Assembly (NCBI GenBank): GCA_050485385.1
Contig: JBJHBG010000029.1
Coordinates: 1-44,699, forward strand
From: RECO01 sp050485385
GTDB taxonomy: Bacteria; Pseudomonadota; Alphaproteobacteria; Geminicoccales; Geminicoccaceae
Length of the DNA stretch: 44,699 nt
Direction of reading: 5' to 3'
The position numbers were made by a program, and so were the translations under genes. Below, in pieces: positions 24,832 to 32,987 of the stretch. How positions within the stretch are numbered: position 1 is the stretch's first letter; every line of letters starts with the position of its first letter. Under the pieces are notes generated by a model. That model made no database searches. It had not been told where the DNA came from and saw nothing but the letters and a program-made list of their open reading frames with translations.

Positions 24832-25760
24832 CGCCGGGCGGCCCACCAACGCCGCGCCGAAAGCTGGCCGACGCCCACGAGCACGAGTGCCCCGCCGACG
24901 AGCTGCCAAGCCGTGGGCACGAAGCCGAGGACGGCGGCGATCACCAGGCCGAACAGGGGCGCCACGTTGAAGTAGAGCGCCGAGGTGGCGAGCCCGAGCC
25001 GGGCGACGCCGCCGTGCCACAGGATGATGCCGAGGCAGGTCGAGCTGAGGATCAGCCAGACCATCAGGAGGTTGATCTCGACCGACGGCATCGTCACCGG
25101 GGGTGCCGTCAGCCCGAGCGCCCAGAGCACGAGGAACAGGAGCACGAGGAAGGGCGTGGCGGCGGTCATCGTCCAGGCGGTCGTGCGCACCTCGCCGTAA
25201 TGCGGCAGCCAGCGCTGGCATTGCAGGCTGTACCAGGCCCAGCAGGCGCTCCCCATCACCAGCAGCACCTCGCCGCCTTGAAACGCCATCTCGCCGCCGG
25301 CGAGCGCCGGGGCCGCGAGCAGGAGGCCGCCGGGCAGCACGAACAGGAGCGCCGTCTTCAGCCCCTGCGGCACCCGCTCGCCGTAGAACAGGACGGCGAT
25401 GGCCGTGTAGGTCAACGGCGAGGCGGTCTGGACGACGATCGCCGTCACCGCGTTCGCATGCGCCAACCCCCAAGTGTAGAAGACGATCAGCCCGCCCATG
25501 CCCAAGGTGCCGAGCAACGCCAGCCGCCCGATCTCCCCCGTCGCCGGCAAGGTCAGCCGCCCGGTCCACCAAACCACCACGAGCAGCATGATCGGTGCTG
25601 CGATCACATAGCGTGCGGCCGACAAGGCGAACGGGTCCCAGACCTCCAACAGCACCTTGAAGCCTGGGATCATCTGTCCCCAGAACAGCATGGTGAGAAG
25701 AATGCGCAGATGCGCACCGGCGGTCGCCCTGCCGGTCTCGATCGCCACCGCGCCGCTCAC
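24807..25760 (-). CDS. DMT-superfamily transporter (EamA)
   Basis: This 317-residue inner-membrane protein has ten predicted helices arranged as two EamA repeats. The first spans about residues 15-150 (AARYVIAAPIMLLVVVWWTG, AVTAIVVQTASPLTYTAIAV), the second about 160-300 (VWLILSSTCLGIILWHGG, SALYFNVAPLFGLVIAAVLG). Family members export or import small metabolites such as amino acids. It lies at the end of the second catabolic group and overlaps the deacetylase gene tail-to-tail. Direction and substrate of transport are unknown. Confidence 0.9.
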   Translation of the reverse strand: MSGAVAIETGRATAGAHLRILLTMLFWGQMIPGFKVLLEVWDPFALSAARYVIAAPIMLLVVVWWTGRLTLPATGEIGRLALLGTLGMGGLIVFYTWGLAHANAVTAIVVQTASPLTYTAIAVLFYGERVPQGLKTALLFVLPGGLLLAAPALAGGEMAFQGGEVLLVMGSACWAWYSLQCQRWLPHYGEVRTTAWTMTAATPFLVLLFLVLWALGLTAPPVTMPSVEINLLMVWLILSSTCLGIILWHGGVARLGLATSALYFNVAPLFGLVIAAVLGFVPTAWQLVGGALVLVGVGQLSARRWWAARRQAAGGAA

Positions 25761-25806
25761 GCCCTTAGGCCCACGTCGATCCCCGTCCGCTGCGGTCGAG
25801 AAAGGG

Positions 25807-25843
25807 GCAGGGACCTTTCGGCCCCCTGCGACCCCCGGAAACG
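25807..25843. repeat. REP-like repeat, copy 2, with hairpin
   Basis: GCAGGG (25807-25812) can pair with CCCTGC (25824-25829). Bases 25810-25843 match the repeat at 22515-22547. It lies between the EamA start and the rppH stop and may end rppH transcription. Confidence 0.5.
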
Positions 25844-25907
25844 CTAGCCGAGCGAACCGGCGCCGTCGGCCACTCTGCCGGGTGGTCAGCCATGCGGCCG
25901 TGAGCGA

Positions 25908-26414
25908 TCAGATGGGCTGGAGATGGGGGCCGAACTCGGCAAGCACGGCGCGATAGATCGGCCGCTTGAAGTCGACGATGCGCAGCTCCAGCTCCGCCGG
26001 CGCGAGCCAATCCCAGGTGGCGAATTCGCGGTGATGGCGGTCGAGATCGACGTCCGTGTCGACCCCGAGAAAGCGCATCGCCACCCAGCGCTGTGCCTGG
26101 CCCTTGAACCGTCCCTGCCACAGACGGCGGGCGAGGTCCGGCGGCAGGTCGTAGGCGAGCCAGTCGGCTGTCTCGGCCAGGGGTTCGACCAGCGCCGCAC
26201 CGATGCCGGTCTCCTCCTCCAACTCGCGCAAGGCGGCGGCATGGATGCTCTCGCCCCGATCGATGCCACCCTGCGGCATTTGCCAGGCCGGGACCGAGCG
26301 GTCGGTGCGCTGGCCGGCGAAGACGCGGCCGTCGGGGCCGACGAGGACGATGCCGACGTTCGGCCGATAGCCTCGGGGCAGGGTCTCGAAGCGATGGACG
26401 GGCGGCTCGATCAG
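25908..26414 (-). CDS. rppH: RNA 5'-pyrophosphohydrolase RppH, probable CTG start
   Basis: This 168-residue Nudix enzyme converts 5'-triphosphate mRNA ends to monophosphate and so triggers decay. It begins with the RppH hallmark GYRPNVGIVLVGPDGRVFAG, has the Nudix box GGIDRGESIHAAALRELEEE with TGIG, and ends with the family's WVAMRFLGVD and FATWDWLAPAEL. No ATG, GTG or TTG is available nearby in frame. A CTG at 26414 has a perfect GGAGG seven bases upstream and overlaps the preceding gene's TGA as CTGA, so CTG is the best start. It is the last gene of the gpmI-envC-ctpA-yibQ-rppH group. Confidence 0.9.
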   Translation of the reverse strand: MIEPPVHRFETLPRGYRPNVGIVLVGPDGRVFAGQRTDRSVPAWQMPQGGIDRGESIHAAALRELEEETGIGAALVEPLAETADWLAYDLPPDLARRLWQGRFKGQAQRWVAMRFLGVDTDVDLDRHHREFATWDWLAPAELELRIVDFKRPIYRAVLAEFGPHLQPI

Positions 26415-27193
26415 GGGTTCGCCTCCGCGAGGTCGATGGGCCTGACCAGTCGATAGCCACCTTGCTGGAGCTGGTCCATCCAGGTGGCGAGTTGCGGCAC
26501 GAGGCCCGGATAGAGCTCGATCACCACGATCGAGGGCGGTGCGTTGCGCGCCTGCTCGGTGGCCTCGCGCAGCGCCGCCGTGAAGCCCTGCGGATCGGTC
26601 GTCGAGGCGTCGAGATAGCGGGCGGGCCAGGGTTCCGGGTCGCGCCGGGTATGCAGGTCGGCATCGGCCACCAGCACGCCCGCGGCGGCGGGATGGGCCG
26701 CCAGCAGCGCCTCCACCTCGTTCGGATCGCCCGAGACCAGCACCACGTCGCGGCCCTGCTGGCGCCACGTGCCCATCCGCTGCTGCACCGCCGGGTGGTC
26801 GCTCGGCAGGGTGAAGGCGACCGAGGTGGGCAGCGCGCGGTGGGCGATGTCGGCGAGCTGCTCGTTCCAGCCGAGGCCGCCCAGCGCTACCACCAGCGTC
26901 GGTTCCATGGGCTCGGCCACGGCGGGCGCCTCGGGCTCGGCCGCGCCGGTCGGCGGTACGTCGTCGACGGTCGCCGCCGGCTCGTCGGGAGCGGCCGCCA
27001 CCTCCGGCGGTTCGACGTCGGCGACCGGGACTGCGGGCAGCGCCACGGTGTAGCCAGGCCCGGGGGGCGGCACGGGCCGCCGCTCCATCAGGGTCAAGCC
27101 CCCGACACTGGCCACGACCAACCCGACGATCACCGCGACACCGGCCAGGGCCGGTGCCCTCGAGCGACGTTCGGCGGTCCGCTCCGCCGGCAT
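26411..27193 (-). CDS. Divergent polysaccharide deacetylase family protein (YibQ type)
   Basis: This 260-residue protein has an N-terminal membrane anchor (PALAGVAVIVGLVVASVGGL) and an Ala/Pro-rich linker of about 60 residues. The DUF610-type deacetylase-like domain follows from about residue 98: LVVALGGLGWNEQLADIAHR, LPTSVAFTLPSDHPAVQQ and VVIELYPGLVPQLATWM. Members lie in the envC-ctpA-yibQ cluster across alphaproteobacteria and are thought to act on the cell envelope. The usual family 'GLG' and 'LPYG' features are partly changed (LPSDHP). It follows ctpA by 11 bases and overlaps rppH by 4. Confidence 0.85.
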   Translation of the reverse strand: MPAERTAERRSRAPALAGVAVIVGLVVASVGGLTLMERRPVPPPGPGYTVALPAVPVADVEPPEVAAAPDEPAATVDDVPPTGAAEPEAPAVAEPMEPTLVVALGGLGWNEQLADIAHRALPTSVAFTLPSDHPAVQQRMGTWRQQGRDVVLVSGDPNEVEALLAAHPAAAGVLVADADLHTRRDPEPWPARYLDASTTDPQGFTAALREATEQARNAPPSIVVIELYPGLVPQLATWMDQLQQGGYRLVRPIDLAEANP

Positions 27194-27204
27194 CGTCGGC
27201 CGGC

Positions 27205-28506
27205 TCAGTTGCTGGCCGGCAGCGCCGCCTGATTGAACAGCGACACGCCGCGCAGAAGGTCCACGGCGCGGGCGAGTTGGTAGTCGACCTCGGCCAGATC
27301 GCCGTTCGACACCGTCTCGCCGTTCTCCTGGTCGTTGTCGAGGCGGCCGCGCAGATCGGCTTCACGGCGGCCGAGACCGCCCTCATCGACGGCCAGCGTC
27401 GCTTGCTTGACCTCGATGCTGGGCACGATTCCGGTCGCCTGGATCGAGGTGCCGGCCGGCGTGTAGTAGCGCGCGGTGGTCAGTCGGATCGCCCCTTGGC
27501 CCGAGATCGGCATGATGGTCTGCACCGAACCCTTGCCGAAGCTCTGCGTGCCCATGACGATGGCCCGCTTGTGGTCTTGGAGCGCCCCGGCGACGATCTC
27601 CGAGGCCGACGCCGAGCCCCCGTTGATCAGGACGACGACGGGCAGCCCGTCCAGGATGTCGCCCGCGCGGGCGTTGTAGCGCTGCACGCTGTCGGCGCGG
27701 CGGCCGCGGGTGGAGACGATCTCGCCGCGGTCGAGGAAGAGGTCGGTGACACTCACCGCCTGATCCAACAGGCCGCCCGGATTGTTGCGCAGGTCGAGCA
27801 CCACGCCGCGCATCTCGTCGCCGAGCTCGTTGCGCAGATCCTCGACCGCCTGGCGCACGGCACTCTCGGTCTGCTCGTTGAAGGTGGTGACGCGGACATA
27901 GCCCACCTCGCGCTCGACGCGGGCGCGAACCGGCGAGATCTTGATGATGGCACGGGTCAGCGTGACGTCGAACGGCTCGGCGGCGCTCTCGCGCATGATG
28001 GTCAGCTCGATGTCGGAGTTGACCGGGCCGCGCATGCGCTCGACCGCCTCGCCGAGGGTGAGGCCCATCACCTGCTCGCCATCGATGTGGCTGATGAAGT
28101 CGCCGGCGCGCAGGCCCGCGCGAGCGGCCGGCGTCTCGTCGATCGGCGAGACCACCTTGACGAGCCCGTTCTCCATCGTGACCTCGATGCCGAGGCCGCC
28201 GAATTCGCCGCGGGTCTGCACCTGCATGTCGCGGTAGCGTTCGACGTCGAGATAGCTCGAATGCGGATCGAGCGAGGTGAGCATGCCGGTGATGGCGGCC
28301 GAGATCAGCTCGTCGTCGCTGACCTCCTCGACGTATTCGGCGCGCACGCGCTCGAACACGTCGCCGAAGAGCTTGAGCGAGTTGAAGGTGCGCTGGCTGC
28401 TCTGCGCGAGCAGCGGACCGGCACCGTAGCCGAGGAGGAAGGCAAGCCCCGCCACCGCAGCCGTGTACCCGATCCTAGCTCCGAAGCCTGCGGTGCGCTT
28501 GGTCAT
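27205..28506 (-). CDS. ctpA: Carboxy-terminal processing protease CtpA (S41)
   Basis: This 433-residue periplasmic serine protease processes C-termini of envelope proteins and peptidoglycan enzymes. It has an N-terminal signal or anchor (YTAAVAGLAFLLGYGAGPLL), a PDZ domain at about residues 95-175 (GLGIEVTMENGLVKVVSPID), and the S41 catalytic domain. Catalytic Ser300 is in NGGSASASEIVAGAL and Lys325 in GTQSFGKGSVQT; the 25-residue spacing equals that of the plant D1 protease. It starts 2 bases after the envC-like stop, so translation is probably coupled. In relatives the EnvC-like partner links it to cell-division peptidoglycan hydrolysis. Confidence 0.95.
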   Translation of the reverse strand: MTKRTAGFGARIGYTAAVAGLAFLLGYGAGPLLAQSSQRTFNSLKLFGDVFERVRAEYVEEVSDDELISAAITGMLTSLDPHSSYLDVERYRDMQVQTRGEFGGLGIEVTMENGLVKVVSPIDETPAARAGLRAGDFISHIDGEQVMGLTLGEAVERMRGPVNSDIELTIMRESAAEPFDVTLTRAIIKISPVRARVEREVGYVRVTTFNEQTESAVRQAVEDLRNELGDEMRGVVLDLRNNPGGLLDQAVSVTDLFLDRGEIVSTRGRRADSVQRYNARAGDILDGLPVVVLINGGSASASEIVAGALQDHKRAIVMGTQSFGKGSVQTIMPISGQGAIRLTTARYYTPAGTSIQATGIVPSIEVKQATLAVDEGGLGRREADLRGRLDNDQENGETVSNGDLAEVDYQLARAVDLLRGVSLFNQAALPASN

Positions 28507-28508
28507 GT

Positions 28509-29135
28509 CTATCCGTCTCCCGAAGCATCGACCCCGAGCCAGGGCAGGGGATCGATGGGCCGACCGTTGCGGCGAAGCTCAACATGCAGATCGGCGGAAT
28601 ATCCGCCGGCGATCATCCGTCCAACTCGTTGCCCGGGTGCGACCCTCGTGCCGGCGGCGACGTCGAGGTCACCCAAGCCTGCCAACACAGAATGATATTC
28701 GTCCCCGTGGTCAATGATCAAGACGAGCCCGATGCCCTCGAGTAGGTCGCCGAAAACGACGGTCCCGGCTGCCGGCGCCAGCACGTCGCCCCCATTCCTC
28801 GCACCGATGCGCAAGGCCTCGTGCGCCACGGTGCCGTTGCGGTCGCCGAACCGTGCGACGATCGGGCCGACCATCGGCCACGCCCGGTCGGTGGTGACCG
28901 CCGGTACCGCCGGGGCCGGCTCGACGGGCAGGGCCTCCGCCGGGGCCGGCAGCCGGGCAGCCAGCGCCTGCAGCGCCCGAAGGTGCCGCACGTCCTGACT
29001 GGGGCTGGCCCGCCACAGCCGGACGATCTCGGCGAGTTGGGCGGCCTCGGTCGTCCGCGTCTCGGCGACGGCCGGCACCGTCCAGGCCGCAGCCACGGCC
29101 GCAATCACGAGTGCGATGCGGGGAGCGGCCCGCAC
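28509..29135 (-). CDS. Short EnvC-like LytM/M23 domain protein
   Basis: This 208-residue secreted protein (signal peptide ending near AVAETR) has an M23/LytM domain at about residues 85-205: PMVGPIVARFGDRNGTVAHE, APAAGTVVFGDLLEGIGLVL, GDEYHSVLAGL and ADLHVELRRNGRPIDPLPWL. The HxxxD and HxH zinc motifs are incomplete (HEALRIG; one His in LHVEL), as in EnvC, which activates amidases rather than cutting peptidoglycan itself. Usual EnvC homologues are about 400 residues with a long N-terminal coiled coil; only about 60 residues precede the LytM domain here. GTG at 29135 is the start, 3 bases after the gpmI stop, with GGAG upstream, so no longer gene is possible. Confidence 0.82.
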   Translation of the reverse strand: MRAAPRIALVIAAVAAAWTVPAVAETRTTEAAQLAEIVRLWRASPSQDVRHLRALQALAARLPAPAEALPVEPAPAVPAVTTDRAWPMVGPIVARFGDRNGTVAHEALRIGARNGGDVLAPAAGTVVFGDLLEGIGLVLIIDHGDEYHSVLAGLGDLDVAAGTRVAPGQRVGRMIAGGYSADLHVELRRNGRPIDPLPWLGVDASGDG

Positions 29136-29138
29136 GCG

Positions 29139-30662
29139 CTACTCCAGGAGCGAGCGGCCGGTCATCGCCGGCGGCTGCTCGAGATGCATCAACGCGAGGA
29201 CGGTCGGCGCCACGTCGGCAAGCCGGCCCGGATGCAGGCTCGCCCCCACGGGCCCGCCGACCAGGACGCAAGGTACCGGGTTGAGCGTGTGGGCCGTGTG
29301 CGGCTCGCCCGTCGCCGGATCGCGCATCACCTCGCAATTGCCGTGATCGGCGGTCACCAGCACGGTCGCACCGACGTCGGCTGCCGCCGCGAGCGCCCGG
29401 CCGAGTTCGACATCGACCGCCTCGACCGCGCGAATGGCGGCCGCCAGCGAGCCGGTGTGACCGACCATGTCGGGGTTGGCGAAGTTGCAGAGGACGAAGT
29501 CGTAGCTGTCGCCGCGAATGGCTTCCTCCAGATGGCGCCCGACCTCGGGCGCCGACATCTCCGGTTGCAGATCATAGGTGGGAACCTTGGGCGACGGTAC
29601 CAAGACCCGTTGCTCGCCCGGACGTGGCGTTTCGTCGCCGCCGTTGAAAAAAAACGTGACGTGCGGGTACTTCTCGGTCTCCGCGAGGCGCAGCTGGCGC
29701 TTGCCGGCGGCGGCGAGCACGTCACCCAGCAGGTCCGAAAGTTCCTCGGGCGCGAACAACGGCTTCATGAAACGGTCGAGCCCGCCGCCATACGCCACCA
29801 GCGCCAAGGCCGGACGCTCGACCGCGTAGCCGTTCCGCGCGAAGCCGTCGAAGCCGGGATCGAGCAGCGCCTGGAGGATCTCGCGGATACGGTCGGCGCG
29901 GAAGTTGGCGGCGAGGATGCCGTCGCCCCCGCCGAAGCCCGCATAGTCGCCCACCGCCGTCGGCTGCACGAACTCGTCCCCCTCGCCGCGCTCGTAGGCG
30001 GCGCGGATGGCGCCGATCGCGTCGTCGGCATGCCGGCCCTCCGCCTCGACCATCGCGCGGAACGCTCGCTCGACCCGCTCCCAGCGCTGGTCCCGGTCCA
30101 TGGCGAAATAGCGGCCGATCACCGTGCCGACAGTGACGCCGTCGAGGTCGGCCAACTCGTCGAGGAAGGCACCGACGAACCCGGCGCCGCCTTGGGGTGC
30201 CGTGTCGCGCCCGTCGGTGAGGACGTGGATCACGACGGCAACGCCTTCGGCCGCGAGCGCCCTGGCGAGCGCCGCGATCTGGCCCTGGTGGGAATGCACC
30301 CCGCCCGGTGAGACGAGGCCGAGCAGATGGCAGCGCCCGCCGGTCTCGCCCAGCCGCTCGACGAAGCGGCGGAAGTGGGGATTGTCGCGCACCTTGCCGT
30401 CGGCAAGGTCGGCATCGATGCGCGGCAGGTCCTGGAGCACGACGCGGCCGGCGCCGAGGTTCATGTGGCCGACCTCGGAATTGCCGAACTGCCCGTCCGG
30501 CAGGCCGACATGCGGACCGTCGGTGCGCAGGAGGGTGTGCGGGCAGTTCGCCCAGATGCGGTCGAAATTGGGGGTCCGCGCCTGCGCCACTGCGTTGTCG
30601 GCGGTCGCCTCGCGATATCCCCAGCCGTCGAGGATCACGAGCACGGTCGGCGCCTGGGCCAT
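29139..30662 (-). CDS. gpmI: 2,3-bisphosphoglycerate-independent phosphoglycerate mutase
   Basis: This 507-residue enzyme interconverts 3- and 2-phosphoglycerate in glycolysis using two metal ions and a phosphoserine. The N-terminal metal site VLVILDGWGYRE and catalytic Ser62 in GQFGNSEVGHMNLGAGR are intact. So are SPGGVHSHQGQI, TDGRDTAPQGG and ANFRADRIREIL, and the second metal site FANPDMVGHTG and VTADHGNCEVM. Length is normal. The ATG at 30662 is chosen over a TTG two codons earlier. It leads the envelope cluster, an arrangement common in alphaproteobacteria. Confidence 0.96.
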   Translation of the reverse strand: MAQAPTVLVILDGWGYREATADNAVAQARTPNFDRIWANCPHTLLRTDGPHVGLPDGQFGNSEVGHMNLGAGRVVLQDLPRIDADLADGKVRDNPHFRRFVERLGETGGRCHLLGLVSPGGVHSHQGQIAALARALAAEGVAVVIHVLTDGRDTAPQGGAGFVGAFLDELADLDGVTVGTVIGRYFAMDRDQRWERVERAFRAMVEAEGRHADDAIGAIRAAYERGEGDEFVQPTAVGDYAGFGGGDGILAANFRADRIREILQALLDPGFDGFARNGYAVERPALALVAYGGGLDRFMKPLFAPEELSDLLGDVLAAAGKRQLRLAETEKYPHVTFFFNGGDETPRPGEQRVLVPSPKVPTYDLQPEMSAPEVGRHLEEAIRGDSYDFVLCNFANPDMVGHTGSLAAAIRAVEAVDVELGRALAAAADVGATVLVTADHGNCEVMRDPATGEPHTAHTLNPVPCVLVGGPVGASLHPGRLADVAPTVLALMHLEQPPAMTGRSLLE

Positions 30663-30732
30663 GGGCAAAGGTCCTTCGAGGAGAGCGACGCCGGGAGCGT
30701 GCCGTCCCGCCGCCCGGTTGTCGAGACGTGGC

Positions 30733-31746
30733 CTAAGGGGTGGCGGGAGTCGGGCGCATCTTGGCCCGCTCCTGAGCGATCGTCAGCACGACTTTTCCGG
30801 TAGTGCGGCGGGCTTCGAGTTCGGCCAGCGCCGCTCCGGCGTCGGCGAGCGGGAACGTGGCGCCGACATGGGGCCGGAGCCGGCCTTCCTCCCACCAGGC
30901 GAAGAGCCGGGCGAAGCTGCGCCGCACCCGTTCCGGGTCGTGTCGGCGGTAGCTGCCCCAGTAGAAGCCGACGGCGGCTACGTTCTTCACGAGCAGCCGG
31001 TTGGCCTCCAGCTTGGGCAGTCCTGCGGCGAGGCCGATCACGAGGTAGCGGCCCTCCCAGGCGAGGCAGCGGAGGCTGGCTTCGCCGACCGCACCGCCGA
31101 CCGGATCGAAGCAGACGTCGACGCCGCGCCCGTCGGTCGCCGCCAGCACCGCCGTTCGCAGGTCGTCCGCTTCGGTGTCGACGGTGATCTCGGCACCGTG
31201 GTCGCAGGCGAGCGCCAGCCGCGCGGCACCGCGGGCGCTGGCGATCACGCTGGCACCCATCGCCCGGCCGACCTCGACGGCGGTGAGGCCGACGCCGCCG
31301 GCGGCACCGTTGACCAGCAGCGTCTCGCCGGGCCGGAGGGCGGCCCGCCACGCCAAAGCTCCGTACGCCGTCCCGTAGGCGATCGGGAAGCCGGCGGCGA
31401 CCTCGGCCGGCATGGTGTCGGGCACCCGGACGGCATCCACGGCCCGGACGCGCGCCACCTCGGCGAAAGCGCCGTGGTCGACCACGGCCATGACGCGCTG
31501 GCCGACGGCAAGCTCCCGGACACCGGCACCGACCGCGCGCACCCGGCCCGCCAACTCCAGACCTGGCGTGAAGGGCAGGGGCGGCTTCTCCTGGTAGGTG
31601 CCGCGGATCATCAGCGTGTCGGCGAAGTTGAGGGCGGCGGCCGCGACGTCGACGGTGACCTCGCCCGCCCCGGGTGCCGGTACCGGCACGTCCTCGAGGA
31701 CGAGGCTCTGCGGGCCGTCGAGCCCGTGACAGCGGATGGCGCGCAT
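30733..31746 (-). CDS. Zinc-less quinone oxidoreductase/MDR family
   Basis: This 337-residue cytoplasmic enzyme belongs to the medium-chain dehydrogenase family, NADPH:quinone oxidoreductase group. Landmarks: AALNFADTLMIRGTYQEKPP, FTPGLELAGRVRAVG, AYGTAYGALAWRAAL, and the nucleotide-binding LLVNGAAGGVGLTAVEVGRA. No structural or catalytic zinc cysteines are present. It probably reduces quinones or alkenals with NADPH. The ATG at 31746 has GGAG upstream; 23 further in-frame codons would overlap the divergent methyltransferase gene. The 67-base divergent spacer implies shared control. Confidence 0.9.
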   Translation of the reverse strand: MRAIRCHGLDGPQSLVLEDVPVPAPGAGEVTVDVAAAALNFADTLMIRGTYQEKPPLPFTPGLELAGRVRAVGAGVRELAVGQRVMAVVDHGAFAEVARVRAVDAVRVPDTMPAEVAAGFPIAYGTAYGALAWRAALRPGETLLVNGAAGGVGLTAVEVGRAMGASVIASARGAARLALACDHGAEITVDTEADDLRTAVLAATDGRGVDVCFDPVGGAVGEASLRCLAWEGRYLVIGLAAGLPKLEANRLLVKNVAAVGFYWGSYRRHDPERVRRSFARLFAWWEEGRLRPHVGATFPLADAGAALAELEARRTTGKVVLTIAQERAKMRPTPATP

Positions 31747-31813
31747 GGCGGTGCTCCGGACGGATGTGGTGCGAGGCTTGGCCGAGGTCGGGCTTGGTGG
31801 CAAGACCGGGGTC

Positions 31814-32380
31814 ATGCAGGACTTTTCCCAGATCGAGCGCCAGCGCGGCTACTTCGCCATCGGCGCCGAGGGCATCAGCAAGGCGATGAACCTCGGCACG
31901 CTGGTGCGCACCGCCCACGCCTTCGGTGCCAGCTTCGTCTTCATGGTCGATGCCGCCTATTCGGCCAACGCCGCCAAGTCGGACACCTCGCGCGCCGAGG
32001 CGCAACTGCCGATCTTCTCCTACGCGTCCGCCGCGGCCCTCGCCCTGCCGCGCACCTGCCGGCTGATCGGCGTCGAGCTGGTCGAGGACGCGGCGGCGTT
32101 GCCGAGCTTTCGCCACCCCAAGGCCGCCGCCTACGTGCTCGGCCCGGAGCGCGGCGCGCTCTCCGCCGAAATGCAGGCGCGCTGCGACCATATCGTGCGC
32201 ATCCCGACGCGGTTCTGCGTCAACCTCGGGGTGGCCGCCGCGATCGTCATGTACGACCGCATGCTGTCGATGGGCCGCTTCGCCGAGCGCCCGGTCGGCG
32301 CCGGTGCGGCCACCGCTCCACCCCCCGCGCACGTCCACGGCGGACCGAAACGCCGGCGCAAGGCCGACATCGCATCCTGA
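31814..32380 (+). CDS. SpoU/TrmH-family RNA 2'-O-methyltransferase
   Basis: This 188-residue knotted (SPOUT) methyltransferase has the three family motifs: KAMNLGTLVRTAHAFGAS (motif 1, with the catalytic Arg), AYVLGPERGALSAEM (motif 2) and IPTRFCVNLGVAAAIVMYDR (motif 3). Relatives methylate ribose 2'-OH in tRNA or rRNA. A basic C-terminal tail (GGPKRRRK) may bind RNA. The start at 31814 gives the normal N-terminus (MQDFSQIERQRGYFAIG), though its ribosome site is weak; an ATG at 31745 would overlap the divergent gene's start codon. Confidence 0.9.
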   Translation: MQDFSQIERQRGYFAIGAEGISKAMNLGTLVRTAHAFGASFVFMVDAAYSANAAKSDTSRAEAQLPIFSYASAAALALPRTCRLIGVELVEDAAALPSFRHPKAAAYVLGPERGALSAEMQARCDHIVRIPTRFCVNLGVAAAIVMYDRMLSMGRFAERPVGAGAATAPPPAHVHGGPKRRRKADIAS

Positions 32381-32471
32381 GCGGTCCGGGCAACGTCTTT
32401 GCGGCGGGAGCCGGTGCGCCTATATGTGCGGGCAGCCGCGAAGCCCTTTCCACCGACCGAGTCCATTGCCC

Positions 32472-32987
32472 ATGACGTATCGCCTCCTCGTCGCCGTCGT
32501 GACGATCCTCCCGCTCGCGTGGTCGGCCGCACTGGATGCCGCCGAGCAGACCTTCGTTGCGAGCTATCGGGACTGGAGCCTGTTTACCTACCAGGACGGC
32601 GGCAACCGCATGTGCTTCATCGCCAGCGAGCCGACCCGACGCGACGGCAACTACACCCGCCGCGGCGACCCGGCACTGTTGGTCACCCGCCTGCCGGGGC
32701 AGGCCGATTCCAGCGAGGTCAGCATGCAGCCGGGCTACACCTTCCAGGAAGGCAGCAGCGTGCGGGTGGTGGTCGACGGCAACCAGCGCTTCGAGATGTT
32801 CACCCAGGGCGAGTACGCCTGGACGCGGGGCCCGGCCGACGATCAGGCCCTGATCGCCGCGATGCGCGCCGGCATCGAGTTGTCCGTGCGTGGCACCTCC
32901 ACCCGCGAGACCTGGTCCGAGGACACCTACTCGCTGTTGGGCTTCACCGCCGCCTACAACGCCATGCAGCAGGCCTGCAGCTCGTGA
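32472..32987 (+). CDS. Invasion associated locus B (IalB) family protein
   Basis: This 171-residue exported protein has a signal peptide (MTYRLLVAVVTILPLAWSAA, cleaved near DAAEQ) and an IalB-like domain: YRDWSLFTYQDGGNRMCFIA, then SEPTRRDG and the C-terminal TSTRETWSEDTYSLLGFTAA with a final Cys. Such proteins are widespread in alphaproteobacteria; the name comes from Bartonella, and presence here does not imply invasion. The two cysteines probably form a disulfide. Its TGA overlaps the rlmN GTG (GTGA), so the two are translationally coupled. Confidence 0.88.
   Translation: MTYRLLVAVVTILPLAWSAALDAAEQTFVASYRDWSLFTYQDGGNRMCFIASEPTRRDGNYTRRGDPALLVTRLPGQADSSEVSMQPGYTFQEGSSVRVVVDGNQRFEMFTQGEYAWTRGPADDQALIAAMRAGIELSVRGTSTRETWSEDTYSLLGFTAAYNAMQQACSS

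Noticed and set aside
22788..25847. Open plus-strand frame of about 1000 codons
   Set aside because: It runs antisense to the FAD oxidoreductase and EamA genes and overlaps the deacetylase gene. It has low-complexity composition and no family motif, a result of high GC content.
30124..32475. 783-codon plus-strand frame
   Set aside because: Antisense to gpmI and the quinone oxidoreductase and out of frame with the SpoU methyltransferase; no domain is recognisable.
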